Assembly: GCA_024742475.1 (NCBI GenBank)
Contig: JANSYI010000039.1
Location: 16,061-80,060, forward strand
Length of the DNA stretch: 64,000 nt
From: a bacterium
GTDB lineage: Bacteria > Myxococcota_A > Polyangia > Nannocystales > Nannocystaceae
Direction of reading: 5' to 3'
Part shown: positions 7,337-15,852 of the stretch, piece after piece
How the letters are laid out: every line of letters starts with the position of its first letter
Position numbering within the stretch: position 1 is the stretch's first letter
The notes under the pieces: generated by a model
The model's database searches: none
What the model was told of the DNA's origin: nothing
Seen by the model: only the letters and a program-made list of their open reading frames with translations
Position numbers and translations under genes: made by a program

Positions 7337-10081
7337 ATGCCCGAAACTCCTCCCGACGGCAGCCCCGGCCGCGACGCCGAAGGGGCGATGGGGCAAGCCC
7401 CAGCGGTGGAGGTCGCCGACCGAGAGCGCATCCGGGCCGGCGCGCGGGCGAAGCTCTTTGGGGAGCCGACGCCCAGCCCATCGGCGATGGAAGAGACCGA
7501 AGCCGGGGAGAATGGAGGGCGGCCCGAGCCCCTCGGCGATCCCGAGCGCATCGGCCGCTTTCGCATCCTCGACCGCCTCGGCTCGGGCGGCATGGGCGTG
7601 GTCTACAGCGCCTACGATCCCGAGCTCGACCGAAAGGTCGCGCTGAAGCTGCTCCGCCCCGACCTCGCAGAAGGCGGCAGCGGGGGAACGACCGGCACGA
7701 GTCGTCTGCAGCGCGAGGCGCAGGCGATGGCGCGCCTCAACCACCCCAACGTCGTCACCGTTCACGAGGTCGGTCGCCACGGGGAGCAGGTGTTCGTCGC
7801 GATGGAGTTCGTCGAGGGTACGACACTCGGGGCTTGGGCGAACGACGACCACGACTGGCGAGACATCGTCCGTGTGTACTGCGACGCGGCGGCGGGCCTC
7901 GCTGCCGCCCACGAGGCGGGCATCGTGCATCGGGACTTCAAGCCCGAGAACGTCATGCTCGGCGATGATGGTCGGGTCCGAGTCATGGACTTCGGACTCT
8001 CGCACGCGGAGTCGTCACGGCACACCCTCGACGACCGCGCCGACGCTCGGACCGAACGACCCGAGGCCTTGACGCAGACGGGCGCGATCATGGGGACGCC
8101 GGCGTACATGGCTCCCGAGCAGCACAACGCATCGACGATCAGCCCCGCTAGCGATCAGTTTGCCTTCTGCGTGTCCTTGTGGGAGGCGCTCGCAGGCGAG
8201 CGTCCGTTTGCCGGGCAGACCTACGGCGAGCTCGCAGGCAACGTGGTGGTCGGACGCATCCGGTCACCGCCTGCGACAGCCACCGCTCCGCGTCGCGTGT
8301 TCGACGTCCTGCGCACCGGGCTGCAGGTCGAGCCCGAGCGTCGCCACCCTTCGATGATCGCGCTCTGCGAGGCCTTGCAGGCGAGCCCCGCTCGAACGAT
8401 CAAGCGGATTGGGGTGGGCGTCGCCATCGCCTCGGCGGTCGGAGGAATCGGGTACGCCGCGCTGCGACCCGAGCCCGCGCTCGCCGGCGCTTGCGACGAC
8501 GCAGGCTCGCCCATCTACGAGACATGGGGCCCCGCCGAACGAGCCGCGGTGAGATCGGCCCTGCTCGAGACGCAGGCCCCCTACGCGGGCGCGACCTGGT
8601 CCACCGTCGAGCGTCTGCTCGGCGAATACGCCAACGAGTGGGCGAACGCGGCGGAGAACCACTGCAGCGCTCGCTTGGTCGAGAGCGCCGCCGCGACCAC
8701 GCTCGACCGTCAGGAGCAGTGCCTCAGCGCCCGCCGAAGGGCCCTCGCCGAGGTCGTCGGAGTGTTGTCGCTGCGCGAGGAAGGAATCGCTCAACAGGCG
8801 GTGCAAGCCGTTGCGACGCTGACACCCATCGAATCCTGCGCCGACCCTCGCCGGCTCGAAGCGTTCTCCACTGCGCGGGCCCCCGAAGCTCTCGAGGCTC
8901 TCGCCGAAGCACGGGCACTGCTCGCCCGAGCCCGTGCTCGCGGGGGCATGGGGCACTACGACGAGGCCCTCGAGCTCGCCGAGAACGTCATCGAGACGGG
9001 GAGGCGATTCGATGACCCGAGCACCGAGGCGACCGGGCTGTTGCTTCGTGGGCGGTATCTCGAGCGCAAGGGCGACCCCGGCAAGGCGGAGAGCAGCCTC
9101 CGTGAGTCGATCCGCCTCGCCGAGATCGCGCACGACCACACCACGCGGGCCCTGGGTCTCATCCGGTTGATCTACGTGGTCGGACGAGACTCCCAGCGGA
9201 ACGACGAAGCGCGAGCGTTGGGGGCCGACGCGGGCGCGGTGCTCCGCATGCTCGGCGCCGATCCGCTGCTGCAGGCGGGTCTCGACGTCAACCTCGGAGG
9301 CGCCGCACGGGTCGCGCGTCGCTTCGACGAGGCACTCGTCCACTACCGAGCCGCCCTCGACACCTACTCCGAGCTGTTCGGCGAAGCGCACCCCGAGACG
9401 GGACGCGTCCTGACCAACCTCGGCAGCCTCTACATCTCCCGAGAGGAGCCACACAAGGCGATCGAGGTCCTTCTCCGCGCCAAGGCCAGCTTCGAGGCGT
9501 CGTTGGGCGCCCAGCACCCGTTCGTTCCTGTGGTGCTCAGCAACCTGGGCTCGGCCTACAAACACCGCGAGGACTACGACCGCTCGATCGCAACGCTGCG
9601 AGAGGCCCTTCGTCTTCGCAAGGCCACCGACGGGCCGAACCATCCCGGCATCGCCAAGACTCTGTTCAACCTGGGTGCCGCGCAGTTCGAGGCGCGGCGC
9701 TACGAGGACGCGCTCGCGTCGCTCGACGAAGGGCGCCGCATCCTTCGGCAGTCGGCGTCCGTCGATCCGCTTCGCCTCGGGCGCTACGATCTGCTCATCG
9801 GCGCGGCGCAGGTCAACCTCGGGCGGTTCGACGACGCGCGCGAGACACTGACGCCACTGCTCGAGGTCTTCCCGCTGCAGCGCGGCGGCAAGGGGAAGTA
9901 CGCGCTTCGCACCCGCTATCTCCTCTCGGTCGCGACCTTGCCGGTGGACACCCGACGGGCCTCGATCCTGGCCGGGAGCGCGCTCGACAGCGCCCCCGAA
10001 CAGAATGAGGAGGTGGTACGGAACCTGAAGTTCCTGCTGTGGCTCTACAGCACGGTCGAGAAGGGCCCGACAGGGCTCTAG
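7337..10081 (+). CDS. Ser/Thr protein kinase with C-terminal TPR repeats
   Basis: 914 residues from ATG 7337. A charged leader of about 70 residues precedes the kinase domain: LGSGGMGVVYSA (about 83), VALKLLRPD lysine, HRDFKPENVML (about 198), VMDFGLSHA (about 217) and GTPAYMAPEQ. All catalytic residues are present. A short hydrophobic stretch (VGVAIASAVGGIGYAAL, about 358-374) probably crosses the membrane, followed by a domain with scattered cysteines. About residues 530-905 are TPR repeats of the TPR_12 kind (HPETGRVLTNLGSLYISRE, HPFVPVVLSNLGSAYKHRE, HPGIAKTLFNLGAAQFEAR). This is the common myxobacterial/planctomycete kinase-TPR design, in which the repeats probably bind partner proteins. 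Its stop codon overlaps that of the convergent lipoprotein gene within CTAG (10078-10081). Confidence 0.93.
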   Translation: MPETPPDGSPGRDAEGAMGQAPAVEVADRERIRAGARAKLFGEPTPSPSAMEETEAGENGGRPEPLGDPERIGRFRILDRLGSGGMGVVYSAYDPELDRKVALKLLRPDLAEGGSGGTTGTSRLQREAQAMARLNHPNVVTVHEVGRHGEQVFVAMEFVEGTTLGAWANDDHDWRDIVRVYCDAAAGLAAAHEAGIVHRDFKPENVMLGDDGRVRVMDFGLSHAESSRHTLDDRADARTERPEALTQTGAIMGTPAYMAPEQHNASTISPASDQFAFCVSLWEALAGERPFAGQTYGELAGNVVVGRIRSPPATATAPRRVFDVLRTGLQVEPERRHPSMIALCEALQASPARTIKRIGVGVAIASAVGGIGYAALRPEPALAGACDDAGSPIYETWGPAERAAVRSALLETQAPYAGATWSTVERLLGEYANEWANAAENHCSARLVESAAATTLDRQEQCLSARRRALAEVVGVLSLREEGIAQQAVQAVATLTPIESCADPRRLEAFSTARAPEALEALAEARALLARARARGGMGHYDEALELAENVIETGRRFDDPSTEATGLLLRGRYLERKGDPGKAESSLRESIRLAEIAHDHTTRALGLIRLIYVVGRDSQRNDEARALGADAGAVLRMLGADPLLQAGLDVNLGGAARVARRFDEALVHYRAALDTYSELFGEAHPETGRVLTNLGSLYISREEPHKAIEVLLRAKASFEASLGAQHPFVPVVLSNLGSAYKHREDYDRSIATLREALRLRKATDGPNHPGIAKTLFNLGAAQFEARRYEDALASLDEGRRILRQSASVDPLRLGRYDLLIGAAQVNLGRFDDARETLTPLLEVFPLQRGGKGKYALRTRYLLSVATLPVDTRRASILAGSALDSAPEQNEEVVRNLKFLLWLYSTVEKGPTGL

Positions 10082-10530
10082 CCACCGGACGAGCCACCAC
10101 CGGACGAGCCGGTCTCGTCACCTTCGGACGGGACGCAGTACCCACGCGGGGTGCACACGTCGCCGCGTTCACAGCACGACGCATCGTCGCTACACCACGA
10201 CGACTCATCGAGGGTGGGGATGCACGCGAACCGGCACTCGAACGGGCCGCGGACGTCGTCGTCCCAGGTCGCGACGCAGGCTCCGGCTCCATCGCATTGC
10301 TCGGAGCGCTCGCACTCCGGCTCGTCGACGGGCTCACCGGTCGTCGTGCCTCGGGTGCCGTCGTCACCGTCGGTCTCGCAGCCGTCGGTGTCGCGGCACT
10401 CGCCTGCGGGGAGGTCGTCGGGCATCTCGTCCGCGAACGTACCGACGCCCGAACCGCCGCTCGCCGCCGTTTCCGAAGTGTCGCCGCATGCGGACAGACT
10501 CAACAAGAGGACCAGAGCACAGCGTTTCAT
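10078..10530 (-). CDS. Cys-rich lipoprotein, tandem paralogue 5 (last of five)
   Basis: 150 residues from ATG 10530. The signal MKRCALVLLLSLSAC ends in a lipobox. After a Ser/Gly linker comes the family signature FADEMPDDLPAG, then a two-cysteine stretch. The C-terminal module has ten cysteines: CERSEQCDGAGACVATW, ECRFACIPTLDESSWC, DDASCCERGD, CTPRGYCV. A Gly/Ser tail ends the protein. The start overlaps the stop of the upstream paralogue (ATGA), so it is translationally coupled. The function of the family is unknown to me; the ten cysteines suggest a small disulfide-bonded domain on the cell surface. Confidence 0.85.
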   Translation of the reverse strand: MKRCALVLLLSLSACGDTSETAASGGSGVGTFADEMPDDLPAGECRDTDGCETDGDDGTRGTTTGEPVDEPECERSEQCDGAGACVATWDDDVRGPFECRFACIPTLDESSWCSDDASCCERGDVCTPRGYCVPSEGDETGSSGGGSSGG

Positions 10531-10976
10531 GAATCCGTTCCCGAGCTGCCGAGTCCGGAGGACCCAGACTCCGACTCGCTCGACACACAATAACCCCGCG
10601 CTGTGCAGACGGCCTCCGGGTCGCAGCACGACGCGTCATCGCGGCACCACGTCGCTTCATCGAGCAGCGGAACGCATGCAAACTGACATTGGAAGGGCCC
10701 GCGGGAGCTGGTCTGCTCGTCCCACGCGGCCACACAGGCGTCGTTGCCGAGGCATGCCTGACTGCCATCGCAGCCGTCGACCACCGCCTGCGTCGTCTCG
10801 GTGCCACCAGGTCCGGTCGTCCCCGAGGACGCGTCGCCCGTCGACGTCTCGCAGGCTTCAGGGTCGGTGTCGCGGCATGCGCCCGCGGGGAGGTCGTCGG
10901 GCATCTCGTCAGTGAGGTTGCCGGGCGAGAAGCAGCCAGCCGCGGCCAACAAGAGAACGAGCGTCGATCGGGTCAT
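10527..10976 (-). CDS. Cys-rich lipoprotein, tandem paralogue 4
   Basis: 149 residues from ATG 10976. The signal MTRSTLVLLLAAAGC is short and the mature protein begins CFSPGNL, so the signature LTDEMPDDLPAG lies almost directly after the lipid anchor. This copy has the shortest spacer together with paralogue 1. The linker contains CRDTDPEACET, which matches paralogue 5 closely; these two are the most similar neighbours. The ten-cysteine module follows (QACLGNDACVAAWDEQ, QFACVPLLDEATWC, CTARGYCV). Thirty bases separate it from paralogue 3, the only real gap in the array, and no terminator is visible there. Confidence 0.85.
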   Translation of the reverse strand: MTRSTLVLLLAAAGCFSPGNLTDEMPDDLPAGACRDTDPEACETSTGDASSGTTGPGGTETTQAVVDGCDGSQACLGNDACVAAWDEQTSSRGPFQCQFACVPLLDEATWCRDDASCCDPEAVCTARGYCVSSESESGSSGLGSSGTDS

Positions 10977-11006
10977 CGGATCTACTTGCGGTGCTCGGTT
11001 GAAGGA

Positions 11007-11549
11007 TCAGTCGGCGGGCGTGGCCACCGACTCGGGCGGTCGTCCGCCGCCGGCGGGCAAGTCTTCGGGCATTGTGTCCGAGAAGGTCGACCCTCCCGGA
11101 GAAGCGTCCTCACCATCGTTTGGGGCCTCGAGCACGACGCAGTAACCACGCGCCGTGCACGTGGCGTCAGCGTCGCAACACGCGGCGTCGTCGCGACACC
11201 ACGCGGCCTCGTCGAGCGTGGGGACGCAAGCGAACCGGCAGACGTACTGCGCCGGTGCCCCATCTTCGTCGGTGGCCACGCAGGCGCCCGCCCCGGTGCA
11301 GTCGCTGGAGCGCTCGCAGGACGGGGCCTCGGTCTGCGCAGCCGCATCGACGCCGCCCGTGCTGCTCTCCCCACCGCTCTCATCGTCGCTCTCGCAGCCG
11401 TCGGTCTCGCCGTCGCACTCGCCAGCGGGCAGGTCCTCGGGCATGTCATCGGTGAACACGCCTTGGCCGTCCTCCCCCTCGGCTGTCGTGTTCGCCCCGT
11501 CGCAGCCGGCGAGTCCGAGCACGCCAAGGACCACGTAGATGCGCCTCAT
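11007..11549 (-). CDS. Cys-rich lipoprotein, tandem paralogue 3, with a second copy of the signature motif at its C-terminus
   Basis: 180 residues from ATG 11549 (MRRIYVVLGVLGLAGC). It has the usual layout: signature VFTDDMPEDLPAG near the anchor, linker with two cysteines, then the ten-cysteine module (CERSSDCTGAGACVAT, CRFACVPTLDEAAWC, CTARGYCVV). It is longer than its relatives because about 35 extra residues follow the module, and these contain STFSDTMPEDLPAGG, a second copy of the signature (MPEDLPAG at 11049-11072). This looks like a fusion to the start of another paralogue that lost its own module, for example by unequal recombination (inference). Start overlaps the stop of paralogue 2? 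No: the stop of paralogue 2 (11546) overlaps this start, so the two are coupled. Confidence 0.85.
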   Translation of the reverse strand: MRRIYVVLGVLGLAGCDGANTTAEGEDGQGVFTDDMPEDLPAGECDGETDGCESDDESGGESSTGGVDAAAQTEAPSCERSSDCTGAGACVATDEDGAPAQYVCRFACVPTLDEAAWCRDDAACCDADATCTARGYCVVLEAPNDGEDASPGGSTFSDTMPEDLPAGGGRPPESVATPAD

Positions 11550-12067
11550 CGGCCCCCACCCGTCCCGGTGTCCGTGTCCGTATCCGTGTCCGTGTCCGTG
11601 TCCGTATCGCCACCGCTCGTCGTGCCGTCGGTGTCGGAGAGCGCTCCCTCGTCGAGCACGCAGTATCCACGCTCCGTGCACCGCGCTCCCTCGTCGCAGC
11701 ACGCCTCGTCCCCGCCGCACCAAGACGCATCGTCGAGCAGCGGGATGCAGGCGAAACGGCACTCGAACTCACCACGCACCTCGTCATCCATGTCCCACTC
11801 GGCCGCGCACGCGCCCTGCCCCATGCAGCCATCGACCAGGCAGTTCGAGTCGGCAGAGCCCGTGGTGGAGTCCGCACTCGCTGCGCTGTCACCGTCGGTT
11901 TCGCAGTCTTCGCCGCTCCCGTCCTCGCCACAGTTGCCCGCCGGGAGGTCGTCGGGCATCTCGTCGCCGAAGACGTCGGTATCACTCGAGCCCGCACCGT
12001 CAGCACTCGCTCCATCGCAGCCGGCAGCGAGCACCATGGCCACGAGGGACATGCGCAGACGATTCAT
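11546..12067 (-). CDS. Cys-rich lipoprotein, tandem paralogue 2, with Thr-Asp repeat tail
   Basis: 173 residues from ATG 12067 (MNRLRMSLVAMVLAAGC). The signature is VFGDEMPDDLPAG, the two linker cysteines are in NCGEDGSGEDCE, and the module reads DGCMGQGACAAEWDM, CRFACIPLLDDASWC, CTERGYCV. The C-terminus is a perfect Thr-Asp dipeptide repeat encoded by a six-base repeat, which makes its length prone to slippage. The first codons overlap the stop of paralogue 1 and the last overlap the start of paralogue 3. Confidence 0.85.
   Translation of the reverse strand: MNRLRMSLVAMVLAAGCDGASADGAGSSDTDVFGDEMPDDLPAGNCGEDGSGEDCETDGDSAASADSTTGSADSNCLVDGCMGQGACAAEWDMDDEVRGEFECRFACIPLLDDASWCGGDEACCDEGARCTERGYCVLDEGALSDTDGTTSGGDTDTDTDTDTDTDTGTGGGR
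11566..11609. repeat. Hexanucleotide repeat (TCCGTG on the plus strand)
   Basis: About seven copies of TCCGTG/TCCGTA in tandem inside paralogue 2, read on the minus strand as alternating Thr and Asp codons. The six-base unit keeps the frame when copies are gained or lost. Confidence 0.9.
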
Positions 12068-12558
12068 CGCGCACCTCCCGTCGTGCCGTCTGTGTCCGTA
12101 TCGCCACCGGTCGAGCCGTCGCCGCTCGTGCTCGCGTCGGCGCCTCCGGTGTCTTGCGGCAGCACGCAATACCCTCGCGCCGTACACGTCGCTTCTGAAT
12201 CGCAGCACGCTTCCGCATCGGCACACCACTGCGTGTCGTCGAGCGCGGGGATGCAGGAGAACGAGCACTCAGGCTCGCCATGGGTCTGCGTGTCTGCGTC
12301 CCAGGGCGCGACACAGACGTCATTGCCCAGGCAGTCCGCCGACGACTGACACTCGGGCAGGTCACCCGTCGTCGAGCTCGACTCGTCGGCCCCCGACGTC
12401 GACGACCCCGTGGTCGCCGGACCCGTCGAGGTGGCGTCCGTGTCGGACTGCCCGGCCGGCAGGTCATCGGGCATCTCGTCGGTGAACGAGTCGTCGGATG
12501 CACACCCAACGACCAGCAGGCCCGCGATCACCGCAGGCACCCAGCAAACTAAGCGCAT
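12064..12558 (-). CDS. Cys-rich lipoprotein, tandem paralogue 1 (first of five)
   Basis: 164 residues from ATG 12558 (MRLVCWVPAVIAGLLVVGC), the promoter-proximal gene of the array. The signature SFTDEMPDDLPAG comes six residues after the anchor. This copy lacks the two extra linker cysteines found in the other four. The ten-cysteine module is complete: ECQSSADCLGNDVCVAPW, ECSFSCIPALDDTQWC, EACCDSEA, CTARGYCV. The region 12559-12669 upstream must hold the promoters of this array and of the divergent membrane protein gene; I see no clear consensus in it. Confidence 0.85.
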   Translation of the reverse strand: MRLVCWVPAVIAGLLVVGCASDDSFTDEMPDDLPAGQSDTDATSTGPATTGSSTSGADESSSTTGDLPECQSSADCLGNDVCVAPWDADTQTHGEPECSFSCIPALDDTQWCADAEACCDSEATCTARGYCVLPQDTGGADASTSGDGSTGGDTDTDGTTGGAR

Positions 12559-12669
12559 GAACTCACGGTAGCCGTAAATCGGGCACCAGGCCCGCAAATT
12601 CGTAACTTCAACGGCATGCGGATTCGCAGCGGCCGAGGGTGATCGTTCGCCATTCGAGGAGCACTACCC

Positions 12670-14268
12670 ATGCGGACCCCTCCTTCGAGGCCCATTGGCA
12701 TGACTTCGAACCACCGACTTCCCCCCTTGCGACACGCCTTGCTCCACCCGGTGTGGATCGCGGCCGTCGCTGCGCTGGCGATCAACGACCACCTGCTCAA
12801 GGGGTCGGACCTGCTGCCGGGATGGTTCACCGGCAAGCTCAGCGACGTGGTCGGGTTGTTCGCAGCCCCGCTGCTGCTCGCCGTCCTCGTGCGGGCACGC
12901 TCGCGCGCGTCGTGGGCCCTCGCGCACTTCGCCATCGGTGTCGTGTTTGCGTGCATCCAGCTCTCGGGCGCCGCGGCGGACGCCTGGTCCGCAGTGATGG
13001 GACTGGTTGGGTTTCCCTGGTCGATCACCTCCGACCCGACCGATCTGCTCGCGCTCCCCGCCTTGCTTTCGAGCTACGCGTGGGTACCTCGACTGGCCCA
13101 GACCGGCTCGGCGTCCTACCGCACAGGAGAAGTCGTCGTCGCCTCGGCGGGCGTGCTCGCCTGCGTCGCGACCAGCCCCGGCCCCGAAGGGCCGCTGTAC
13201 AGCGCCTTCTCCACCGACACCTACCTGCACAATGCCAACCCCTACGACATCGTGCTGCGGATTCGTCCGCTGGCGTCCTCGACAACGCTCGACTGCGACC
13301 TGGCCGAAGAAGACCCCGCCCGATACTTGCGCGATGGCCTCTTCGGCGAGGCGTCCGCGTGGACGCTCGCGCCCGACGCCACCATGCCGGTGCTCGAATC
13401 GTGGGAGCGGGAGCTCCGAGGCTGCCACGCCGTGTGGATCGACGCGGACAACCTCCCGCCCTCCATCATCTTTTGGCGCGAGGGTCAGATCCCCGAGGAG
13501 TGGGTCGACGGGACGGGCATCACCCCGGACACGCGCGGCTGGATCTCCATCGCCTATGACGACGGGGGCAGCGGGGAGTACGAGACCGAGGAGTCGCTCG
13601 TCTTTCCGATCGGCGAGCTCCCGATCATCGACGCCGCGGACGTTTGCACCCCGACCGGGCCCGAATCACGACTCGCGTGGGGCGGCGTGCCCACCGGCGA
13701 GTGGCGACTGGGCGCAGCGAGCGAGGGTCCAGACGGCTGCCTGCAGCTGGACCTTCGCACCGGATTCGAAGACGAGCTCGACCAGCAGGGCAAACTCTGG
13801 GAGCTGTGTCTGCCTCCGGGCGCGTTCCCGTTCGAAGCCGGCGACATCCTGAAGCTGCGGCAGCTCGGCTTGGGAGTCGGCAACGAAGCCGCCGAACTCA
13901 TGCGCCTCGACCCACTCACGGGAGCGCCCGGAACCACCATGGTCGTGTGGCGCGGCGACGCGAGCGCCACCGTGTTCGACGTGCAGCCCATCGTGACGCT
14001 GCGGGCCCAGTGCGACGCGATCGCCGGGGACGCGTGCGGCACGGTTCGGCAGGCCGTCGACGTTTCGATCGCCGGCGGAGGCTTCGAGACCGCGCAGCTC
14101 TCCGCTCGCCCGGACGCATCGGTCGTGACCAACAGCGACACCCACCAGCTCGAGGTCTTTCTCGTCCACGGGTCCGAGCGCCTCATCGCCAACCCCGACT
14201 GTTCGGGAGACCCCGTCGGCTACGACATCGAGCTCGTGGCCATCCGCCGAGACCGCGGAGGAGAATGA
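12670..14268 (+). CDS. Membrane protein with N-terminal TGKLSD-type helices and a large extracytoplasmic part
   Basis: 532 residues; ATG 12670 has GAGGAG about 9 bases upstream. About residues 20-190 hold four to five hydrophobic helices. The loop GWFTGKLSDVVGLFAAP resembles a motif I associate with uncharacterised multi-pass proteins (pattern TGKLSDxxGL), and NDHLLKGSDLLPGW precedes it. The remaining 340 residues are soluble, with a few cysteines, and look like a beta-rich domain outside the membrane; no enzyme motif is visible. The stop is directly followed by the VWA lipoprotein gene behind a shared GGAGGAG ribosome site, so the two products are probably made together and may interact. Confidence 0.8.
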   Translation: MRTPPSRPIGMTSNHRLPPLRHALLHPVWIAAVAALAINDHLLKGSDLLPGWFTGKLSDVVGLFAAPLLLAVLVRARSRASWALAHFAIGVVFACIQLSGAAADAWSAVMGLVGFPWSITSDPTDLLALPALLSSYAWVPRLAQTGSASYRTGEVVVASAGVLACVATSPGPEGPLYSAFSTDTYLHNANPYDIVLRIRPLASSTTLDCDLAEEDPARYLRDGLFGEASAWTLAPDATMPVLESWERELRGCHAVWIDADNLPPSIIFWREGQIPEEWVDGTGITPDTRGWISIAYDDGGSGEYETEESLVFPIGELPIIDAADVCTPTGPESRLAWGGVPTGEWRLGAASEGPDGCLQLDLRTGFEDELDQQGKLWELCLPPGAFPFEAGDILKLRQLGLGVGNEAAELMRLDPLTGAPGTTMVVWRGDASATVFDVQPIVTLRAQCDAIAGDACGTVRQAVDVSIAGGGFETAQLSARPDASVVTNSDTHQLEVFLVHGSERLIANPDCSGDPVGYDIELVAIRRDRGGE

Positions 14269-14270
14269 AG

Positions 14271-15794
14271 ATGAAACACCCGATGAAGATGGCTTTGCTT
14301 GGGCTGCTGGCGTGCGCGGGATGTGACGCGGGCGGCAGCTCGCTCGAAGATGCGGGCGGGGGAGGGGGCGCAGGCGTCGCCCAGGGAGGCGCGCAAGACT
14401 TCGGTCAGTTCCGTCAGATCCTCGAGGACGGAGGCCTCCCCCACCCCTCCACCCTCGACGACGTCGGTTTCTTCAACGAGCACAAGGTGGACTTTCCCGC
14501 GGCCGACTGCGGGCAGAACGTCTGCCTGCACGGTGAGCTCGGCGTGATGGGCAACATGATCACGGGCAGCAACTGCACCTTGATGCTGCTGGGCATGAAC
14601 ACCCCGATCGACCCCAGCACACTCGAGCGCCCGCCCCTGAACCTGGCGATCGCGGTCGACGTGTCGGGGTCGATGCAGGGCCCCAACATCGCGCATCTTC
14701 GTGAGGGCCTCTTTCGCATGCTCGACGACTTGAGGCCGCAGGACCGCGTCTCGCTCGTCGCGTTCAACGCCGAGGCGCAGCTCCTCGTCGAGAGCGTCGC
14801 GGGAGACGACCCCGACTTCGCCGCAGCGATCGGCACGCTCTCCGCCGACGGCAGCACGAACGTCTACGCTGGGCTGCGCAGAGCCTACGAGGCCGTCCGG
14901 GCTCACGAAGCCCAGGGGCACCAGAACCGAGTCATCCTGCTCTCCGACGGTGAGGCGACCGCAGGCATCACCGATGACGCGCGCGTCGTCGAGATGTCTC
15001 GGCAGTACAACGAGCTCGGCTTCGGCCTCACCACCGTCGGCGTGGGGCAGAGCTTCGACCCCGACCTCATGCGAGAGCTCTCGATCGCCGGCGGTGGAGC
15101 GTTCTACTTCCTCGAAGACGGCGAAGCGGTCCGCGAAGTGTTCGAAGAGGAGGTCCAGGCCTTCCTCGTACCGCTCGCCACCGACGTCCGCATCGACGTC
15201 AACGTGCACAGCGGCTACTCGCTGCGTGCGGTGTACGGCACGAAAGACGCAATCGTTGAGGGCAACGACGCGTCGATCGACATTGCATCGCTGCAGCTCG
15301 CGCACCGCACGTCAACCGACGACGACGCGGGAGGGCGACGCGGCGGCGGCGGGGCGATCATCGCGGAGGTCATCCCGGTCGACGCCTCGGTCGGCGCGGG
15401 CACCGTCGGATCGCTCGCGATGAGCTACTCGGTGCCCGGGTCCGACGAGGTCGTCGTCCAGGACGTGCCGATCCGCTCCGACCTCGCGCCGGGAGACGCG
15501 CCCGAAGGTGGCGCATTCGACAGCGAAGGCGTCGAGAAGGCGTTCGTCATGCTCAACATCTACGCCGGGTTCGAAATGGCCTCGACCCGGGCTGCGTACG
15601 GCGACCTGAGCGGAGCGCTCGGCGTGCTCGTTCCGCTCCGTACCAGCGTGGCTCGATGGCTGTCCGACAACGACGACGCGGACATCGAAGACGATCTGCT
15701 CTACATCGACATGTTCGTCGACAACCTCTATTTCGCGGGGGCCACCGAACCGCCGCCCGAGCGCCGTCCGCCCGAGGCGTGGCCCGCGGACTGA
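14271..15794 (+). CDS. VWA-domain lipoprotein
   Basis: 507 residues from ATG 14271, 7 bases after GGAGGAG (14257-14263); an ATG at 14265 would overlap the upstream stop (ATGA) but is too close to that site. The signal ends ALLGLLACAGC. After a Gly-rich linker and a cysteine pair (DCGQNVCLHGELG) comes a von Willebrand factor A domain with a complete MIDAS: DVSGSMQGPN (about residue 135), a threonine-equivalent in DGSTNVYAGL, and LLSDGEATAG. Such domains bind a divalent metal and a protein ligand. The rest (about 310-507) resembles the C-terminal part of Ca-activated-channel-like VWA proteins (family inference). It is probably a surface or periplasmic adhesion or scaffold protein. Confidence 0.9.
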   Translation: MKHPMKMALLGLLACAGCDAGGSSLEDAGGGGGAGVAQGGAQDFGQFRQILEDGGLPHPSTLDDVGFFNEHKVDFPAADCGQNVCLHGELGVMGNMITGSNCTLMLLGMNTPIDPSTLERPPLNLAIAVDVSGSMQGPNIAHLREGLFRMLDDLRPQDRVSLVAFNAEAQLLVESVAGDDPDFAAAIGTLSADGSTNVYAGLRRAYEAVRAHEAQGHQNRVILLSDGEATAGITDDARVVEMSRQYNELGFGLTTVGVGQSFDPDLMRELSIAGGGAFYFLEDGEAVREVFEEEVQAFLVPLATDVRIDVNVHSGYSLRAVYGTKDAIVEGNDASIDIASLQLAHRTSTDDDAGGRRGGGGAIIAEVIPVDASVGAGTVGSLAMSYSVPGSDEVVVQDVPIRSDLAPGDAPEGGAFDSEGVEKAFVMLNIYAGFEMASTRAAYGDLSGALGVLVPLRTSVARWLSDNDDADIEDDLLYIDMFVDNLYFAGATEPPPERRPPEAWPAD

Positions 15795-15809
15795 GGGCCA
15801 ACCAAAGCA

Positions 15810-15837
15810 GAAGCCCGCGGCGATCACCGCGGGCTTC
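15810..15837. terminator. Bidirectional hairpin terminator
   Basis: GAAGCCCGCGG (15810-15820) pairs perfectly with CCGCGGGCTTC (15827-15837) around a 6-nt loop, between the convergent VWA gene and the EGSCGA lipoprotein gene. Confidence 0.8.
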
Positions 15838-15852
15838 GAGTTAGCTCTAGAC

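Noticed and set aside
8264..9643. A 459-codon minus-strand frame
   Set aside because: It is antisense to the TPR part of the kinase-TPR protein, whose repeats are unmistakable.
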